A stretch of 64,000 nt of DNA from Flavobacterium caseinilyticum (GCF_004349085.1 NZ_SMFM01000001.1:124001-188000); one strand, 5' to 3'; counted from the first letter of the stretch, positions 35,501-43,514 are shown. The notes: a model not told the origin generated them from the sequence alone. Program-made: numbers and translations.

Positions 35501-35863
35501 CTGATGTTCATTTGGATTTGATAATTGTAAAAAGTTAGTTAGCTTATCCTTCACCTCAGTAAAATGATTTCCAATAATTACCGAAGCCTGATTGTAATCG
35601 ATTCCTTTTTGAAGTTTGAATAATTTGAAAATTGGAAACAAAATAAAACGGAACAACAAATACACTTCTACTCCAACGAAAGTCCAAAATAAAATCGTTC
35701 TTCCCATTGGCTTGAGCCAAAGAAAATATTCAACAAAAAGCGTAAAAAGCAAATACAACAATCCTAAACCGATAAAGAAAATAGTTCCCCGTATCAATTC
35801 ATTGGTGTAAAACTTCCTGATGAAAGCTTCTAATTTCTGATAAATAAATTGCTGATTTTCCAA
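32561..35863 (-). CDS. DUF4175-type giant membrane protein
   Basis: An 1100-residue protein of the Bacteroidetes DUF4175 family. Two or three transmembrane helices lie near the N-terminus (about 25-45, 55-75 and 155-175). A beta-rich periplasmic part (about 190-490) contains Ig-like segments such as APFKFVVLNSNLQTEQGKDF. A very long, highly charged coiled coil follows (about 490-830, Lys/Glu/Asp-rich), then a Gly/Lys/Glu-rich low-complexity patch (about 930-980, GDKPGDGEKGKDGKQGKHGE) and a helical tail. The function of the family is unknown; size and architecture suggest an envelope scaffold. A degenerate parS lies within its coding sequence at 35067-35082. It is the first gene of a unit with ybeY and perhaps mnmG. 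Confidence 0.85.
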   Translation of the reverse strand: MENQQFIYQKLEAFIRKFYTNELIRGTIFFIGLGLLYLLFTLFVEYFLWLKPMGRTILFWTFVGVEVYLLFRFILFPIFKLFKLQKGIDYNQASVIIGNHFTEVKDKLTNFLQLSNPNEHQNKSELLVASIEQKANALQPIPFGNAINYNGNKKYFPLALIPILLFAFFYFSGNSSMISQSLNRVVNFNSAFLPPAPFKFVVLNSNLQTEQGKDFILRIKTEGKVVPENAMIFIDDESYFMESTKAGEFQFKMAKPSENILFHVEGNAISSPDYELKVITVPSIANFEMQLNFPFYLNKKSETIKGTGNAVIPEGTRVTWKMITQATQNVVWMDGISKATFSKTENTFVLSKNIVQNTDYQILTSNEKVKNYEKLNYQLTIVKDQFPTINVNNAPDSLKVSKNFVLGQISDDYGLSKLQIVYYEREKPQTAKRGTIAIKKSAVDQFVFSFPSNLPVVQGVSYDYYFEVFDNDAIHNFKSTKSSVFSNRVATDVEKEDQILQQQNDNINSLEKSLKNQDKQISEMEKLQKTGKEKENLDFKDQQKVNDFIKRQMKQDEMMKEFTKKMNDNLEQFKSDKKDELKEELQKRMDKAEKELEKNQKLLDELKELNDKIQNEELLSKLDKFKQNSKNQTKNLEQLVELTKRFYVEKKAVQLGDKLDKLSDKQDKLSNDDKENKLDKQEDINAEFDKIQEELNDLDKENKELKSPLDLPKDDAKEKSIDEDLKKASEELKNDKKEKAKPNQKNAAKKMKEMSQKMTESLGEGEMEQLQEDVAMLRQILDNLLAFSLSQEDLMDQFKKHKSGSPAFNKNIKIQQDLKQQFKHVDDSLFAMSLRNPKIAEDITKEIGNVIYNVDKSLISLTDAQVSKGLSHQQYTISAANKLADFLSDMLNNMQMQMSGMGIGKPKPGQGQGMQLPDIIKKQEGLGEKMKDGIKKGDKPGDGEKGKDGKQGKHGESGQEGDEGEGDAQAIMEIYKEQKQLREALQNELNKRGLGGNGQSALEQMKQIEKQLLNKGFKNETLQKILNVKQELLKLNSAIQQQGEENKRQSETNKKEYNNQSNALPAALLDYLNSIEILNRQSLPLRSNFNQKVQEYFNKK
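35067..35082 (+). promoter_or_regulatory. degenerate parS inside the DUF4175 gene, 13/16
   Basis: CCCTCCACGTGAAACA keeps the 13-base core TCCACGTGAAACA of the parS consensus and loses the first three bases. It encodes Leu-Phe-His-Val-Glu in the protein. It lies 2.9 kb from the exact cluster. Confidence 0.5.
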
Positions 35864-36016
35864 AATTTATACTTTGCTTTTTGTAACCAATAAATATAAT
35901 AATTTATATGAATAAAGAAATGTTAAAAATCATCAAACTAATTAAACTTCCATTATCTCATTTTCAGATAATAACATGAGAAATCGAATTTGTATCTTCG
36001 CCAAAAATTTACAGCA

Positions 36017-37522
36017 ATGTCTAAACAAGTTCGGGTGCGTTTTGCACCAAGTCCAACTGGACCTTTACATATTGGCGGAGTTCGTACCGCATTATTCAAT
36101 TATTTGTTTGCCAAAAAAAACAATGGCGTTTTCTTCCTGAGAATTGAAGATACGGACCAAAACCGTTTTGTTCCGGGTGCCGAAGCATATATCATGGAAG
36201 CGCTGGAATGGTTAGGAATTGCGCCCGATGAAACTATTGGTAAAAATGAAAAATTTGGTCCATACCGTCAAAGCGAAAGAAAAGATTTGTACCAACAATA
36301 TGCTGCTGAATTAATCAATTCCGGAAATGCGTATTATGCTTTTGATACAGCTGAAGCTTTGGATGCAGCACGAAAATTAGAAGAAGAACAAGGAAAAACG
36401 TTTATATACAATCATACCAACAGAGAAAAACTGGACACGTCGTTAGTGATTTCTGCAGATGAAACTGCTAAAAGAATTGCTGCTGGAGAACATTATGTAA
36501 TACGTTTTAAAACTCCGGTGAATGAAACGTTGCATTTACATGACATTATTCGTGGTGAAGTAAAATTTGAAACAAATCTTTTAGACGATAAAGTATTGTT
36601 CAAAAGTGACGGTATGCCAACGTATCATTTGGCTAATATTGTAGATGATCATTTAATGGAAACGTCTCACGTAATTCGTGGTGAAGAATGGTTACCATCA
36701 ATGCCTTTACACGTTTTATTGTACAGAGCATTTGGTTGGGAAGCACCGGAATTTGCCCATTTACCTTTGATTATGAAACCTGTTGGAAACGGAAAATTAT
36801 CCAAACGTGATGGTGACAAAATGGGATTTCCTGTATTTCCATTGGATTGGAAAACTGAAGAAGGCGTTTCATCCGGTTACAGAGAAAAAGGATTTTTCCC
36901 GGAAGCCGTAATTAACTTTTTAGCATTATTAGGTTGGAACGACGGAACCGATAAAGAATTATTCTCGCTGGAAGAATTAGTTACAGCATTTGACTTGAAC
37001 AGAGTTCATAAATCCGGAGCTAAATTTGATCCTGAAAAAAACAAATGGTTCAATCACCAATATTTAATCAAACAGGAAGATGCAACTTTGGCGAAAGCCT
37101 ATGCTCCTATTTTAATAGAAAAAGGATTTTCTGTAAATGATACTGTTCTAACTAAAGTGGTTTCTTTAATCAAGGAACGCGCGCATTTTGTTTCTGAATT
37201 TTGGGAAATGAGTGATTTCTTTTTTGTAGCTCCAACTGCCTATGATGAAAAAGCAAGCAAAAACTGGAAGGAAGAAACACCGGCACTAATGCAGGAATTA
37301 ATTTCTGTTGTAGAAGAAATAACTGATTTCACTTCTATGAATATCGAAACGATTGTGAAAGAATGGATGACGAAAAATGAAATTGGAATGGGAAAAGTAA
37401 TGCAACCATTTCGTTTAAGTTTAGTTGGAGCGCTAAAAGGTCCTCACCTATTTGATATCGTTGAAGTAATTGGAAAAGACGAAACGATTAACAGAATTCA
37501 AAAAGCAATAGCAACTCTTTAA
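36017..37522 (+). CDS. gltX: glutamyl-tRNA synthetase
   Basis: Class I synthetase charging tRNA-Glu, 501 residues. The start at ATG 36017 gives MSKQVRVRFAPSPTGPLHIG, the family N-terminus; a TTG at 35990 would add nine unrelated residues and overlaps a -7-like element (TATCTTCG, 35993-36000). The HIGH motif is PLHIGG and the KMSKS-type motif is NGKLSKRDGDKMGF. A discriminating Glu-specific core and C-terminal anticodon-binding helices (about 340-501) are present. Because a GlnRS gene also exists at 40.7 kb, this enzyme need not be non-discriminating. It is divergent from DUF4175 and ends in a strong terminator. Confidence 0.96.
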   Translation: MSKQVRVRFAPSPTGPLHIGGVRTALFNYLFAKKNNGVFFLRIEDTDQNRFVPGAEAYIMEALEWLGIAPDETIGKNEKFGPYRQSERKDLYQQYAAELINSGNAYYAFDTAEALDAARKLEEEQGKTFIYNHTNREKLDTSLVISADETAKRIAAGEHYVIRFKTPVNETLHLHDIIRGEVKFETNLLDDKVLFKSDGMPTYHLANIVDDHLMETSHVIRGEEWLPSMPLHVLLYRAFGWEAPEFAHLPLIMKPVGNGKLSKRDGDKMGFPVFPLDWKTEEGVSSGYREKGFFPEAVINFLALLGWNDGTDKELFSLEELVTAFDLNRVHKSGAKFDPEKNKWFNHQYLIKQEDATLAKAYAPILIEKGFSVNDTVLTKVVSLIKERAHFVSEFWEMSDFFFVAPTAYDEKASKNWKEETPALMQELISVVEEITDFTSMNIETIVKEWMTKNEIGMGKVMQPFRLSLVGALKGPHLFDIVEVIGKDETINRIQKAIATL

Positions 37523-37529
37523 AACTAAT

Positions 37530-37564
37530 AAAGCTTCTAACCTTTTGAAGGCTAGAAGCTTTTT
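37530..37564 (+). terminator. gltX terminator
   Basis: AAAGCTTCTAACC (37530-37542) pairs with GGCTAGAAGCTTT (37550-37562) with one G-U pair and a 7-nt loop, followed by T residues. Confidence 0.85.
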
Positions 37565-37592
37565 ACTTTATAAACTTCAAAAGTTATAAATT

Positions 37593-38234
37593 TTACAAAT
37601 AAATAATCAAATTTCCGTTTAGTATTCCAGGATTTCCTTTGAAATTGACTCCTAAATTCTTGTTGTTTAGGTTTTCGAGCATGTTATTAACTCCATATTG
37701 ATAGGAAATATTAGCTCTGAAATGACGAACTCCAAACGTGATTCCCACGGTTGGATAAAAATTAAAAGTAGAAATAGCTCTAATATCTTTAGCGAATAAT
37801 GTCGTTCCTGTAATAATATTATTCTCCTCTTTGTTATCCAAATTTAATTTTCCATTAATTTGGACAATGGGTCCGATCTCGATACTCAAACGACTTTCTA
37901 TAATTTTATAACTGGCTTGAAGAGATATTTGAGCGGAAGCTAATTTATAATTTACATCTTCTTTTGCCAAAGTCAAAGTGTTCGTTGCAACAGAAAAGTT
38001 ATTTTCACTAAACTGAATGGCATAAACCATATCCCAATTATTATAGAAATTTCCTCGCATGGAAAGTCCTGCATTCCATCCTAATTCAGGTTTTGTTTGG
38101 AAATTGTTCGTGTTTAACGTAAATTGGTTAACACCAAAACTGATTCCTATCCTGTTAGAATCCCTGTATTTATATTGGGAAAAAGCAGCCACTGTACAGA
38201 AGACAAAAACTAAACTAAGTGATATTTTTCTCAT
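37593..38234 (-). CDS. outer-membrane beta-barrel protein (PorT-like)
   Basis: A 213-residue exported protein with a signal peptide (MRKISLSLVFVFCTVAAFSQ). The mature region consists of alternating amphipathic beta-strands such as YKYRDSNRIGISFGVNQFTL, GWNAGLSMRGNFYNNWDMVY and FYPTVGITFGVRHFRANISY, ending in NGNLIIYL with a hydrophobic final strand. This is the pattern of eight-stranded outer-membrane barrels of the PorT/OMP_b-brl_2 family in Bacteroidetes. The role is not known; no partner lies next to it. It is convergent with gltX and divergent from the SPFH gene. Confidence 0.8.
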   Translation of the reverse strand: MRKISLSLVFVFCTVAAFSQYKYRDSNRIGISFGVNQFTLNTNNFQTKPELGWNAGLSMRGNFYNNWDMVYAIQFSENNFSVATNTLTLAKEDVNYKLASAQISLQASYKIIESRLSIEIGPIVQINGKLNLDNKEENNIITGTTLFAKDIRAISTFNFYPTVGITFGVRHFRANISYQYGVNNMLENLNNKNLGVNFKGNPGILNGNLIIYL

Positions 38235-38312
38235 ATAATTAGAATTTACAAAGACAAACCTAAAGTTTTTTTGTAAATTGTGAGATAATTTTTAACTAAA
38301 AATAAAAACATT

Positions 38313-39293
38313 ATGAACATTGCTTTAATTATCCTACTCGTCTTCGGGTTTTTCATTTTACTTTCTTCATTTTTTACAGTCAAACAGCAAACAGCTGTTG
38401 TTGTAGAGCGATTTGGAAAATTTTTAAGTATCAGACAATCCGGTCTGCATTTAAAGATTCCATTAATTGACAGAATTGCAGGACGTGTGAATCTAAAAAT
38501 TCAACAATTAGATGTTATCATTGAAACAAAAACCAAAGACAACGTTTTTGTGAAACTTAAAGTTTCGGTTCAGTTTATGGTTATCAAGGAGACTGTTTAT
38601 GACGCTTTTTATAAACTGGAATATCCGCACGATCAAATTACTTCTTATGTATTTGATGTTGTTCGTGCCGAAGTTCCAAAACTGAAACTGGATGATGTTT
38701 TTGAAAGAAAAGATGATATTGCCATTGCTGTAAAAAGAGAATTGAATGAAGCCATGACTACTTATGGTTACACCATTATCAATACTTTGGTAACGGATAT
38801 TGATCCGGATATTCAAGTGAAAAATGCGATGAACAGAATCAATGCAGCCGACAGGGAAAAAACAGTAGCTGAATTTGAAGCTGAAGCATCCAGAATTAGA
38901 ATTGTGGCCAAAGCGGAAGCAGAAGCAGAAAGCAAGCGTTTACAAGGACAAGGTATTGCAAACCAAAGAAGAGAAATTGCAAAAGGTTTAGTAGAAAGTG
39001 TAGATGTCTTAAACAGAGTTGGAATCAATTCTCAGGAAGCTTCGGCATTGATTGTGGTAACACAACATTATGATACACTGCAAGCTATTGGTGCTGACGC
39101 AAATTCAAATCTGATTTTACTACCAAATTCTCCACAAGCTGGAAGCGACATGCTTAACAACATGATTGCTTCATTCAGCGCTTCCAATCAAGTAGGTGAA
39201 TTAATGAAAAGAAGAAGTGAAAAAGTGAATTCAAGAAGGGAAAGTGCTGCTGAAATACAGGAAGAATCGGATACTTCCGAAACAGAAGAATAA
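38313..39293 (+). CDS. SPFH/Band 7 (stomatin-like) membrane protein
   Basis: A 326-residue protein with a single N-terminal membrane anchor (about 2-22) and a Band 7 domain (about 25-190). VVVERFGKFLSIRQSGLHLK and ETKTKDNVFVKLKVSVQFMV are typical of the QmcA/stomatin group. A long Ala/Glu-rich coiled coil follows (about 185-225, EFEAEASRIRIVAKAEAEAE), then a conserved LLPNSPQ segment and a charged tail. Such proteins form large rings in the inner membrane and often scaffold proteases. No NfeD partner gene is adjacent, which is unusual for some subgroups but common for QmcA. The terminator after it overlaps the next gene's end. Confidence 0.9.
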   Translation: MNIALIILLVFGFFILLSSFFTVKQQTAVVVERFGKFLSIRQSGLHLKIPLIDRIAGRVNLKIQQLDVIIETKTKDNVFVKLKVSVQFMVIKETVYDAFYKLEYPHDQITSYVFDVVRAEVPKLKLDDVFERKDDIAIAVKRELNEAMTTYGYTIINTLVTDIDPDIQVKNAMNRINAADREKTVAEFEAEASRIRIVAKAEAEAESKRLQGQGIANQRREIAKGLVESVDVLNRVGINSQEASALIVVTQHYDTLQAIGADANSNLILLPNSPQAGSDMLNNMIASFSASNQVGELMKRRSEKVNSRRESAAEIQEESDTSETEE

Positions 39294-39312
39294 AAATATT
39301 TAAACATTATAA

Positions 39313-39338
39313 AAAAAGAGGCTTAAACGCCTCTTTTT
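39313..39338. terminator. bidirectional terminator overlapping a gene 3' end
   Basis: AAAAAGAGGC (39313-39322) and GCCTCTTTTT (39329-39338) enclose a 6-nt loop. The right arm also encodes the last residues (Lys-Arg-Lys-Arg-Gly) of the minus-strand 90-residue protein, so one hairpin serves two convergent genes. Confidence 0.8.
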
Positions 39339-39595
39339 CTTTTTGCAAACCAATTTTTGATAAATGGAACTGCTTTATTTAATATAAAAGGAGCCGCCGT
39401 TGAAACGATCGCTCCATAAGGAATAGCAGCACTATACTTTCCGATTAAGTCACCTACAATATGTTGGGGCGAAAAGCTTTCCTTAGTTTTCTTTACTCCA
39501 AAAACCAATTTTTGATAACTGATTTCTTTTTCAATCTTTAAAATCTCCAGCTCTCTATCAATTTGAGCGTAAGAAGAATATATTTTTTTTTCCAT
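39323..39595 (-). CDS. small conserved protein, DUF6327-like
   Basis: A 90-residue protein. The N-terminal part MEKKIYSSYAQIDRELEILK is helical and charged. The middle IVGDLIGKYSAAIPYGAIVS leads into a hydrophobic stretch, and the C-terminus is basic (KNWFAKRKRGV). I associate this start with a Bacteroidetes family often named DUF6327, but the family number is from memory. It starts 3 bp after a holin-like protein gene and forms a three-gene unit with it and a YtxH-type protein, a combination typical of stress-related envelope modules. Confidence 0.75.
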   Translation of the reverse strand: MEKKIYSSYAQIDRELEILKIEKEISYQKLVFGVKKTKESFSPQHIVGDLIGKYSAAIPYGAIVSTAAPFILNKAVPFIKNWFAKRKRGV

Positions 39596-39598
39596 AAT

Positions 39599-39949
39599 TT
39601 AGTCTTTAAAAAATTTTTCTGAAAATTTCTCCATTATTGAACCCTCAAAAATTCTTTCTTTAATTAAAAACAGAAGACCGGTTACCACAAGATATATTCC
39701 CCCTATTATTAAAAATCCCAATGGATAATTATTCAAATAATTGCCTATTGCTAGTGCCCCTGCTATCGAACAAAACAATAAAACCATACTAAAGCACATG
39801 AAAATCAGTGTAAACTTAAAAATCATGGTAGTAGATTTCATCGCTACTTTGAAACCCAATAATTTATAATACGCCACATTACTTTTTATGTACGCATGTA
39901 TCTGGTCTTGTATTTCCTCTTTATTTTCTTTTAATTCATCAAAAGCCAT
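39599..39949 (-). CDS. holin-like (Phage_holin_3_6 type) membrane protein
   Basis: A 116-residue protein with a charged N-terminal helix (MAFDELKENKEEIQDQIHAY) and two transmembrane helices (about 42-64 and 72-94), ending in a charged tail. It belongs to the family annotated as phage holin superfamily 3-6 or YqjE-like, which in most genomes is a chromosomal membrane protein and not a phage lysis gene. It lies between a YtxH protein and a small DUF6327-like protein on the same strand. No phage genes are nearby, so a phage origin should not be inferred. Confidence 0.8.
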   Translation of the reverse strand: MAFDELKENKEEIQDQIHAYIKSNVAYYKLLGFKVAMKSTTMIFKFTLIFMCFSMVLLFCSIAGALAIGNYLNNYPLGFLIIGGIYLVVTGLLFLIKERIFEGSIMEKFSEKFFKD

Positions 39950-39966
39950 GTATCAGTTTTAAGGAT

Positions 39967-40377
39967 TTAATAAATAGGTGAATCAACATTAGTTGAAGTA
40001 AAATTAGGGGCGTCACTCTTAGGTACTTCATAAATGTTCGAATCCACATTTTTATGAAGCTTTGCGTTTTGCTTCTTAGCTTCGGCTAACTTTTCTTCCA
40101 AAAATGAAATCACCTCTTCAGTTTTAAAACTTATATTGGAAAGTAAATCTTGATATGCACCCTCCAGGTCAAATTTAGCTATGGCAAAATTGTCACCCAA
40201 TTGTAATGAAGCTTTATCTAATTTATTTTTTATTCCATTTGTTGCATCGTCCAAACCTTCCCTAATTTTTAATCTAGTATTCGAACCTTTATCAGGTGCG
40301 AACAAAATTCCAATTCCAGCTCCAATAGCCGCTCCTGTTAAAACAGCTAACATTGTATTTCCTGTACTACTTGACAT
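39967..40377 (-). CDS. YtxH-domain general stress protein
   Basis: A 136-residue protein. The N-terminus MSSSTGNTMLAVLTGAAIGA followed by GIGILFAPDKGSNTRLKIRE is the YtxH signature: a glycine-rich membrane helix then the FAPxxGxxTR motif. The rest is an amphipathic helix bundle (DGLDDATNGIKNKLDKASLQ type) and a Ser/Pro-rich tail. YtxH proteins are induced by general stress in Bacillus, but their role is unclear. It is first of three small genes with the holin-like and DUF6327-like genes. Confidence 0.85.
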   Translation of the reverse strand: MSSSTGNTMLAVLTGAAIGAGIGILFAPDKGSNTRLKIREGLDDATNGIKNKLDKASLQLGDNFAIAKFDLEGAYQDLLSNISFKTEEVISFLEEKLAEAKKQNAKLHKNVDSNIYEVPKSDAPNFTSTNVDSPIY

Positions 40378-40681
40378 AATTCTTAATTTTAAAAAGTTTC
40401 TATTATAAAGATACTGATTTATTAACAGATCCTCGTTAACAACTCGTTAATCTGTAAATTATATAAGATAAAAAACAAATAAAGACCGCTACTGCACTTA
40501 ATTTAAAATTTTATACTAACTCATGTCTTTCCAAAAAAAACGTCTTAAAATCAGTTAATAAAAGTCACTTTTAATTGGAAATAGTTATAATAAAACAAAT
40601 TTTTATAAGAAATTACAATAATAAAAAAAGCCCTCTAAAAAGAGGACTTTGAATTGGTAAAATCTATCTAAAAAATAAATC
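40378..40681. other. gene-free gap with a short CTCGTTAA duplication
   Basis: The 304-bp AT-rich region between the YtxH trio and glnS holds no reading frame. It contains two direct copies of CTCGTTAA (near 40427-40449, within CTCGTTAACAACTCGTTAAT), which could be an operator of the stress trio. The glnS terminator lies at its right end. Confidence 0.45.
40623..40650 (-). terminator. glnS terminator
   Basis: On the minus strand AAAGTCCTCT pairs with AGAGGGCTTT (one mismatch), loop TTTT, followed by a T run. It lies 30 bp after the glnS stop. Confidence 0.75.
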
Positions 40682-42784
40682 TTATATTTTAAGATCCTTT
40701 AATAATTCCAGCACTTTTTCGTTTTTCTCGTTCGTTTTTAATTCTGAAAGTTGTGTTTGAAAAAGACTAAAATTACTCAAATCATTTTGCAAATTTTCGA
40801 TAGCTAAAATTCTAACGGCTGCCATTTGACTTTTTAAAGACATCGTGTACAATTTTGTTAAAGCTTCTTCTTCGATATCTTTTACTTGAACACTATCTGA
40901 ATGATGTAAAATCAGATTTGAAAACAACAACGAGTTATTATCATTCTTGATATTTTTGACAATAGTCTGAATAATTAAACTGTAGTTATCAATACTTTTT
41001 ATATTTTCAACAATGTTGCTAAGAATCAAATTGGCATTGTTTTCGTCTTTTTCTTTTACATATTTATTGATTTCTTTTTGAGTATTCATCAATAAATTTT
41101 CTTCTTTTTTGCCTTTTTCTTCCCAAGCATCTTTCAATCCAACGGTTTTATTGAAGACAATTTTACCTTCGGTGGAATCTTTATCCACATTGAAATAACC
41201 CAAACGTTGAAACTGAAATTTCTCCCCAGACTGAACCGTTGCCAAACTTGGTTCTACAAATCCTTTTACAATTTGTAACGAACTAGGATTCATAAATTCT
41301 AAGAAATTTTTCTCCTTATGACTGTCTGGTGCTTCATCGATAAACAAGCGATCGTACAGACGAACTTCTGCTTCTAAAGCATGTTGTATCGAAACCCAAT
41401 GCAAGGTTCCAGCGACTTTTCGTTGACTGGCTTCGCTCCCACTTCCGCTTCTGCTGTCTTCATCATAAGTTACATGAATTTCAGTGATATTCCCTGCAGC
41501 ATCTTTTACCACACTTTCTCCTTTAATGATATAAGCGTTTTTTAGACGTACTTCTCTGCCTAAACTCAATCGGAAAAACTTCGCAGGAGCATCTTCAAGA
41601 AAGTCTTCTCGTTCTATAAATAATTCTTTTGAAAAAGGAACTTTTCTAAATCCTGCGCTTTCATCTTCCTGATTGTTTTCGGCTTCCAGCCATTCTTCTT
41701 TATCTTCCGGATAATTTGTGATTACTAATTTTATCGGATCTAAAACCGCCATAACCCTTGGAGCAGTTTTATTTAAATCTTCGCGCAAGCAAAATTCTAA
41801 AAGTGAAAAATCGATTATATTTTCTCTTTTGGCAACGCCAATTATATCACAAAACTTACGAATAGAATTTGCTGTATATCCTCTTCTTCTCAGTCCTGAA
41901 ATCGTAGGCATTCTGGGATCATCCCAACCATTTACTATGTTTTCCTGTACCAATTGCAACAATTTTCGCTTGCTCATTACCGTGTAATTCAAGTTCAAAC
42001 GTGCAAATTCATATTGATGTGGTCTTACTTTTGAGTCATCATAAATTTGGTCTAAAAACCAATTGTATAATTCTCTATGCATTACAAATTCCAGCGTACA
42101 AACAGAATGCGAAATTTGTTCAATATAATCACTTTCGCCATGTGCAAAATCATACATTGGATAAACTTTCCAATCGTTTCCGGTTCTGTGATGATGGCGG
42201 TGTAAAACACGATACATCAATGGATCGCGCATCAACATATTCGTCGAAGCCATATCAATTTTAGCGCGTAAAACATGACTTCCTTCCGGAAAATCACCAT
42301 TTTTCATTGCCTCGAATAAAGTCATATTTTCTTCAACAGAACGGTTTCTGAAAGGTCCGTCAACACCCGATTGTGTGGGCGTACCTTTTTGCGCGGCCAT
42401 CTCTTCTGATGATTGACTGTCAATGTAAGCCTTACCGTTTTTAATCATTTTTACAGCCCAATCGTATAATTGTTGGAAGTAATCCGATGCATATCGTTCT
42501 TCGGCCCAACTGAAACCCAACCACTGCAAATCTTCTTTGATTGCATCTACATATTCTTGCTCTTCTTTCGCTGGATTTGTATCATCAAAACGCAAGTTAA
42601 CCGGCGCATTGTATTTTAAACCCATTCCAAAATTCAAGCAAATTGATTTTGCATGACCAATATGTAAATACCCGTTAGGCTCGGGCGGAAAACGAAAACG
42701 TAATTTATCCTGGTGAAAACCGTTTGATAAACTGTCTTCAATGATTTGTTCTATAAAATGGAGCGATTTTTCTTCAGTTGACAT
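40682..42784 (-). CDS. glnS: glutaminyl-tRNA synthetase with C-terminal extension
   Basis: Class I synthetase charging tRNA-Gln, 700 residues. The HIGH motif is PPEPNGYLHIGHAKSI (HIGH at 41-44), and the KMSKS equivalent is NYTVMSKRKLLQL. The catalytic and beta-barrel anticodon parts run to about 558, ending in the usual GKIVFNKTVGLKDAWEEKG. The remaining 142 residues (559-700) are extra and entirely helical, with a HEAT-like rhythm (LILSNIVENIKSIDNYSLII, ALTKLYTMSLKSQMAAVRIL). This extension is not the YqeY-type domain that I can recognise. A -7 element TATCTTTG lies at 42803-42810 on the minus strand. A functional GlnRS means tRNA-Gln is charged directly. Confidence 0.94.
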   Translation of the reverse strand: MSTEEKSLHFIEQIIEDSLSNGFHQDKLRFRFPPEPNGYLHIGHAKSICLNFGMGLKYNAPVNLRFDDTNPAKEEQEYVDAIKEDLQWLGFSWAEERYASDYFQQLYDWAVKMIKNGKAYIDSQSSEEMAAQKGTPTQSGVDGPFRNRSVEENMTLFEAMKNGDFPEGSHVLRAKIDMASTNMLMRDPLMYRVLHRHHHRTGNDWKVYPMYDFAHGESDYIEQISHSVCTLEFVMHRELYNWFLDQIYDDSKVRPHQYEFARLNLNYTVMSKRKLLQLVQENIVNGWDDPRMPTISGLRRRGYTANSIRKFCDIIGVAKRENIIDFSLLEFCLREDLNKTAPRVMAVLDPIKLVITNYPEDKEEWLEAENNQEDESAGFRKVPFSKELFIEREDFLEDAPAKFFRLSLGREVRLKNAYIIKGESVVKDAAGNITEIHVTYDEDSRSGSGSEASQRKVAGTLHWVSIQHALEAEVRLYDRLFIDEAPDSHKEKNFLEFMNPSSLQIVKGFVEPSLATVQSGEKFQFQRLGYFNVDKDSTEGKIVFNKTVGLKDAWEEKGKKEENLLMNTQKEINKYVKEKDENNANLILSNIVENIKSIDNYSLIIQTIVKNIKNDNNSLLFSNLILHHSDSVQVKDIEEEALTKLYTMSLKSQMAAVRILAIENLQNDLSNFSLFQTQLSELKTNEKNEKVLELLKDLKI

Positions 42785-42910
42785 TTTTTTGTTTTATTTT
42801 AGCAAAGATAAAAAAAGTTTGAGGTTAAAAGTTTAATGTTTCCATAGAAACCTATGAAAAGTTAGCAATTTCTCTATAGACTTTACAATTTTAAACAAAA
42901 AAATAAAATA

Positions 42911-43270
42911 ATGGGAATTATAAAACTTCAAAATATCAGAACCTACTCCTACCACGGTTGCTTAATCGAAGAGGGAAAAATTGGCTCTGATTATACCGTA
43001 AATTTAGAGGTTAAGACAGATTTCAGAAAATCCAGTATTACGGATAATTTGAAAGATACTGTTGATTACGTGCTGTTGAATCGTATTGTTGTAGAAGAAA
43101 TGGCGATTCGTTCGGACTTATTAGAACATGTCGCACACCGTATTTTGACGAGAATATTTGAAGAAATTCCTGAAATTTCCAGAATTATTGTTGCTGTTTC
43201 TAAACTAAACCCTCCTATTGGCGGTGATGTTGAAGCAGTTACTATTGAAATGGAAGAATACAGAAGTTAA
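42911..43270 (+). CDS. folB: dihydroneopterin aldolase
   Basis: A 119-residue enzyme that cleaves 7,8-dihydroneopterin to 6-hydroxymethyl-dihydropterin in folate synthesis. Signatures are the N-terminal IIKLQNIRTYSYHGCLIEEG with the catalytic tyrosine/histidine region, the KDTVDYVLLNRIV segment, the LLEHVAHRILTRIF helix with the conserved glutamate, and the KLNPPIGGDVEAV loop with the catalytic lysine. The length is standard. It is divergent from glnS and 105 bp upstream of tRNA-Cys, transcribed in the same direction but with a separate promoter for the tRNA. Confidence 0.95.
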   Translation: MGIIKLQNIRTYSYHGCLIEEGKIGSDYTVNLEVKTDFRKSSITDNLKDTVDYVLLNRIVVEEMAIRSDLLEHVAHRILTRIFEEIPEISRIIVAVSKLNPPIGGDVEAVTIEMEEYRS

Positions 43271-43350
43271 CTCAATTATGAACTATAAATTAGCAGTTAA
43301 TAATTTTTGAAACTTTGTGGTTATTGGCTTTCCTTTTTTAACTTTTTTAG

Positions 43351-43358
43351 TATATTTG
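43351..43358 (+). promoter_or_regulatory. -7 element of tRNA-Cys (TATATTTG)
   Basis: An exact TAnnTTTG motif lies 17 bp before the first tRNA base. A weak TTG lies 24 bp upstream. Confidence 0.55.
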
Positions 43359-43375
43359 CAAACCAATAAATAATT

Positions 43376-43446
43376 GGCGTCGTGGCCGAGTGGCTAGGCT
43401 GGGCTCTGCAAAAGCTCCTACTCCGGTTCGAATCCGGACGATGCCT
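43376..43446 (+). tRNA. tRNA-Cys (GCA)
   Basis: A 71-nt cloverleaf: acceptor GGCGTCG pairs with CGATGCC (one G-U), D-stem GCC/GGC, anticodon stem GGGCT/AGCTC with loop CTGCAAA (anticodon GCA), variable CTAC and T-stem TCCGG/CCGGA with loop TTCGAAT. The discriminator is T (U73), as expected for Cys. CCA is not encoded. Three tandem units copying its 3' end follow. Confidence 0.95.
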
Positions 43447-43448
43447 CT

Positions 43449-43479
43449 AAAACCTTCAAAGCAATTTGGAGGTTTTTTT
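43449..43479 (+). terminator. tRNA-Cys terminator
   Basis: AAACCTTCAAA (43450-43460) pairs with TTTGGAGGTTT (43465-43475) with one G-U pair across a 4-nt loop; seven T follow. Confidence 0.85.
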
Positions 43480-43514
43480 ATGTCAAATTTTTAGGAAAAA
43501 TTAAATAAAATTAT

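Noticed and set aside
35990..36016. TTG start for gltX
   Set aside because: It overlaps a promoter-like TATCTTCG and the added residues are not conserved; the ATG at 36017 gives the normal N-terminus.
39599..39949. Possible prophage because of a holin-like protein
   Set aside because: The family is mostly chromosomal; no capsid, terminase, lysozyme or integrase genes lie around it.
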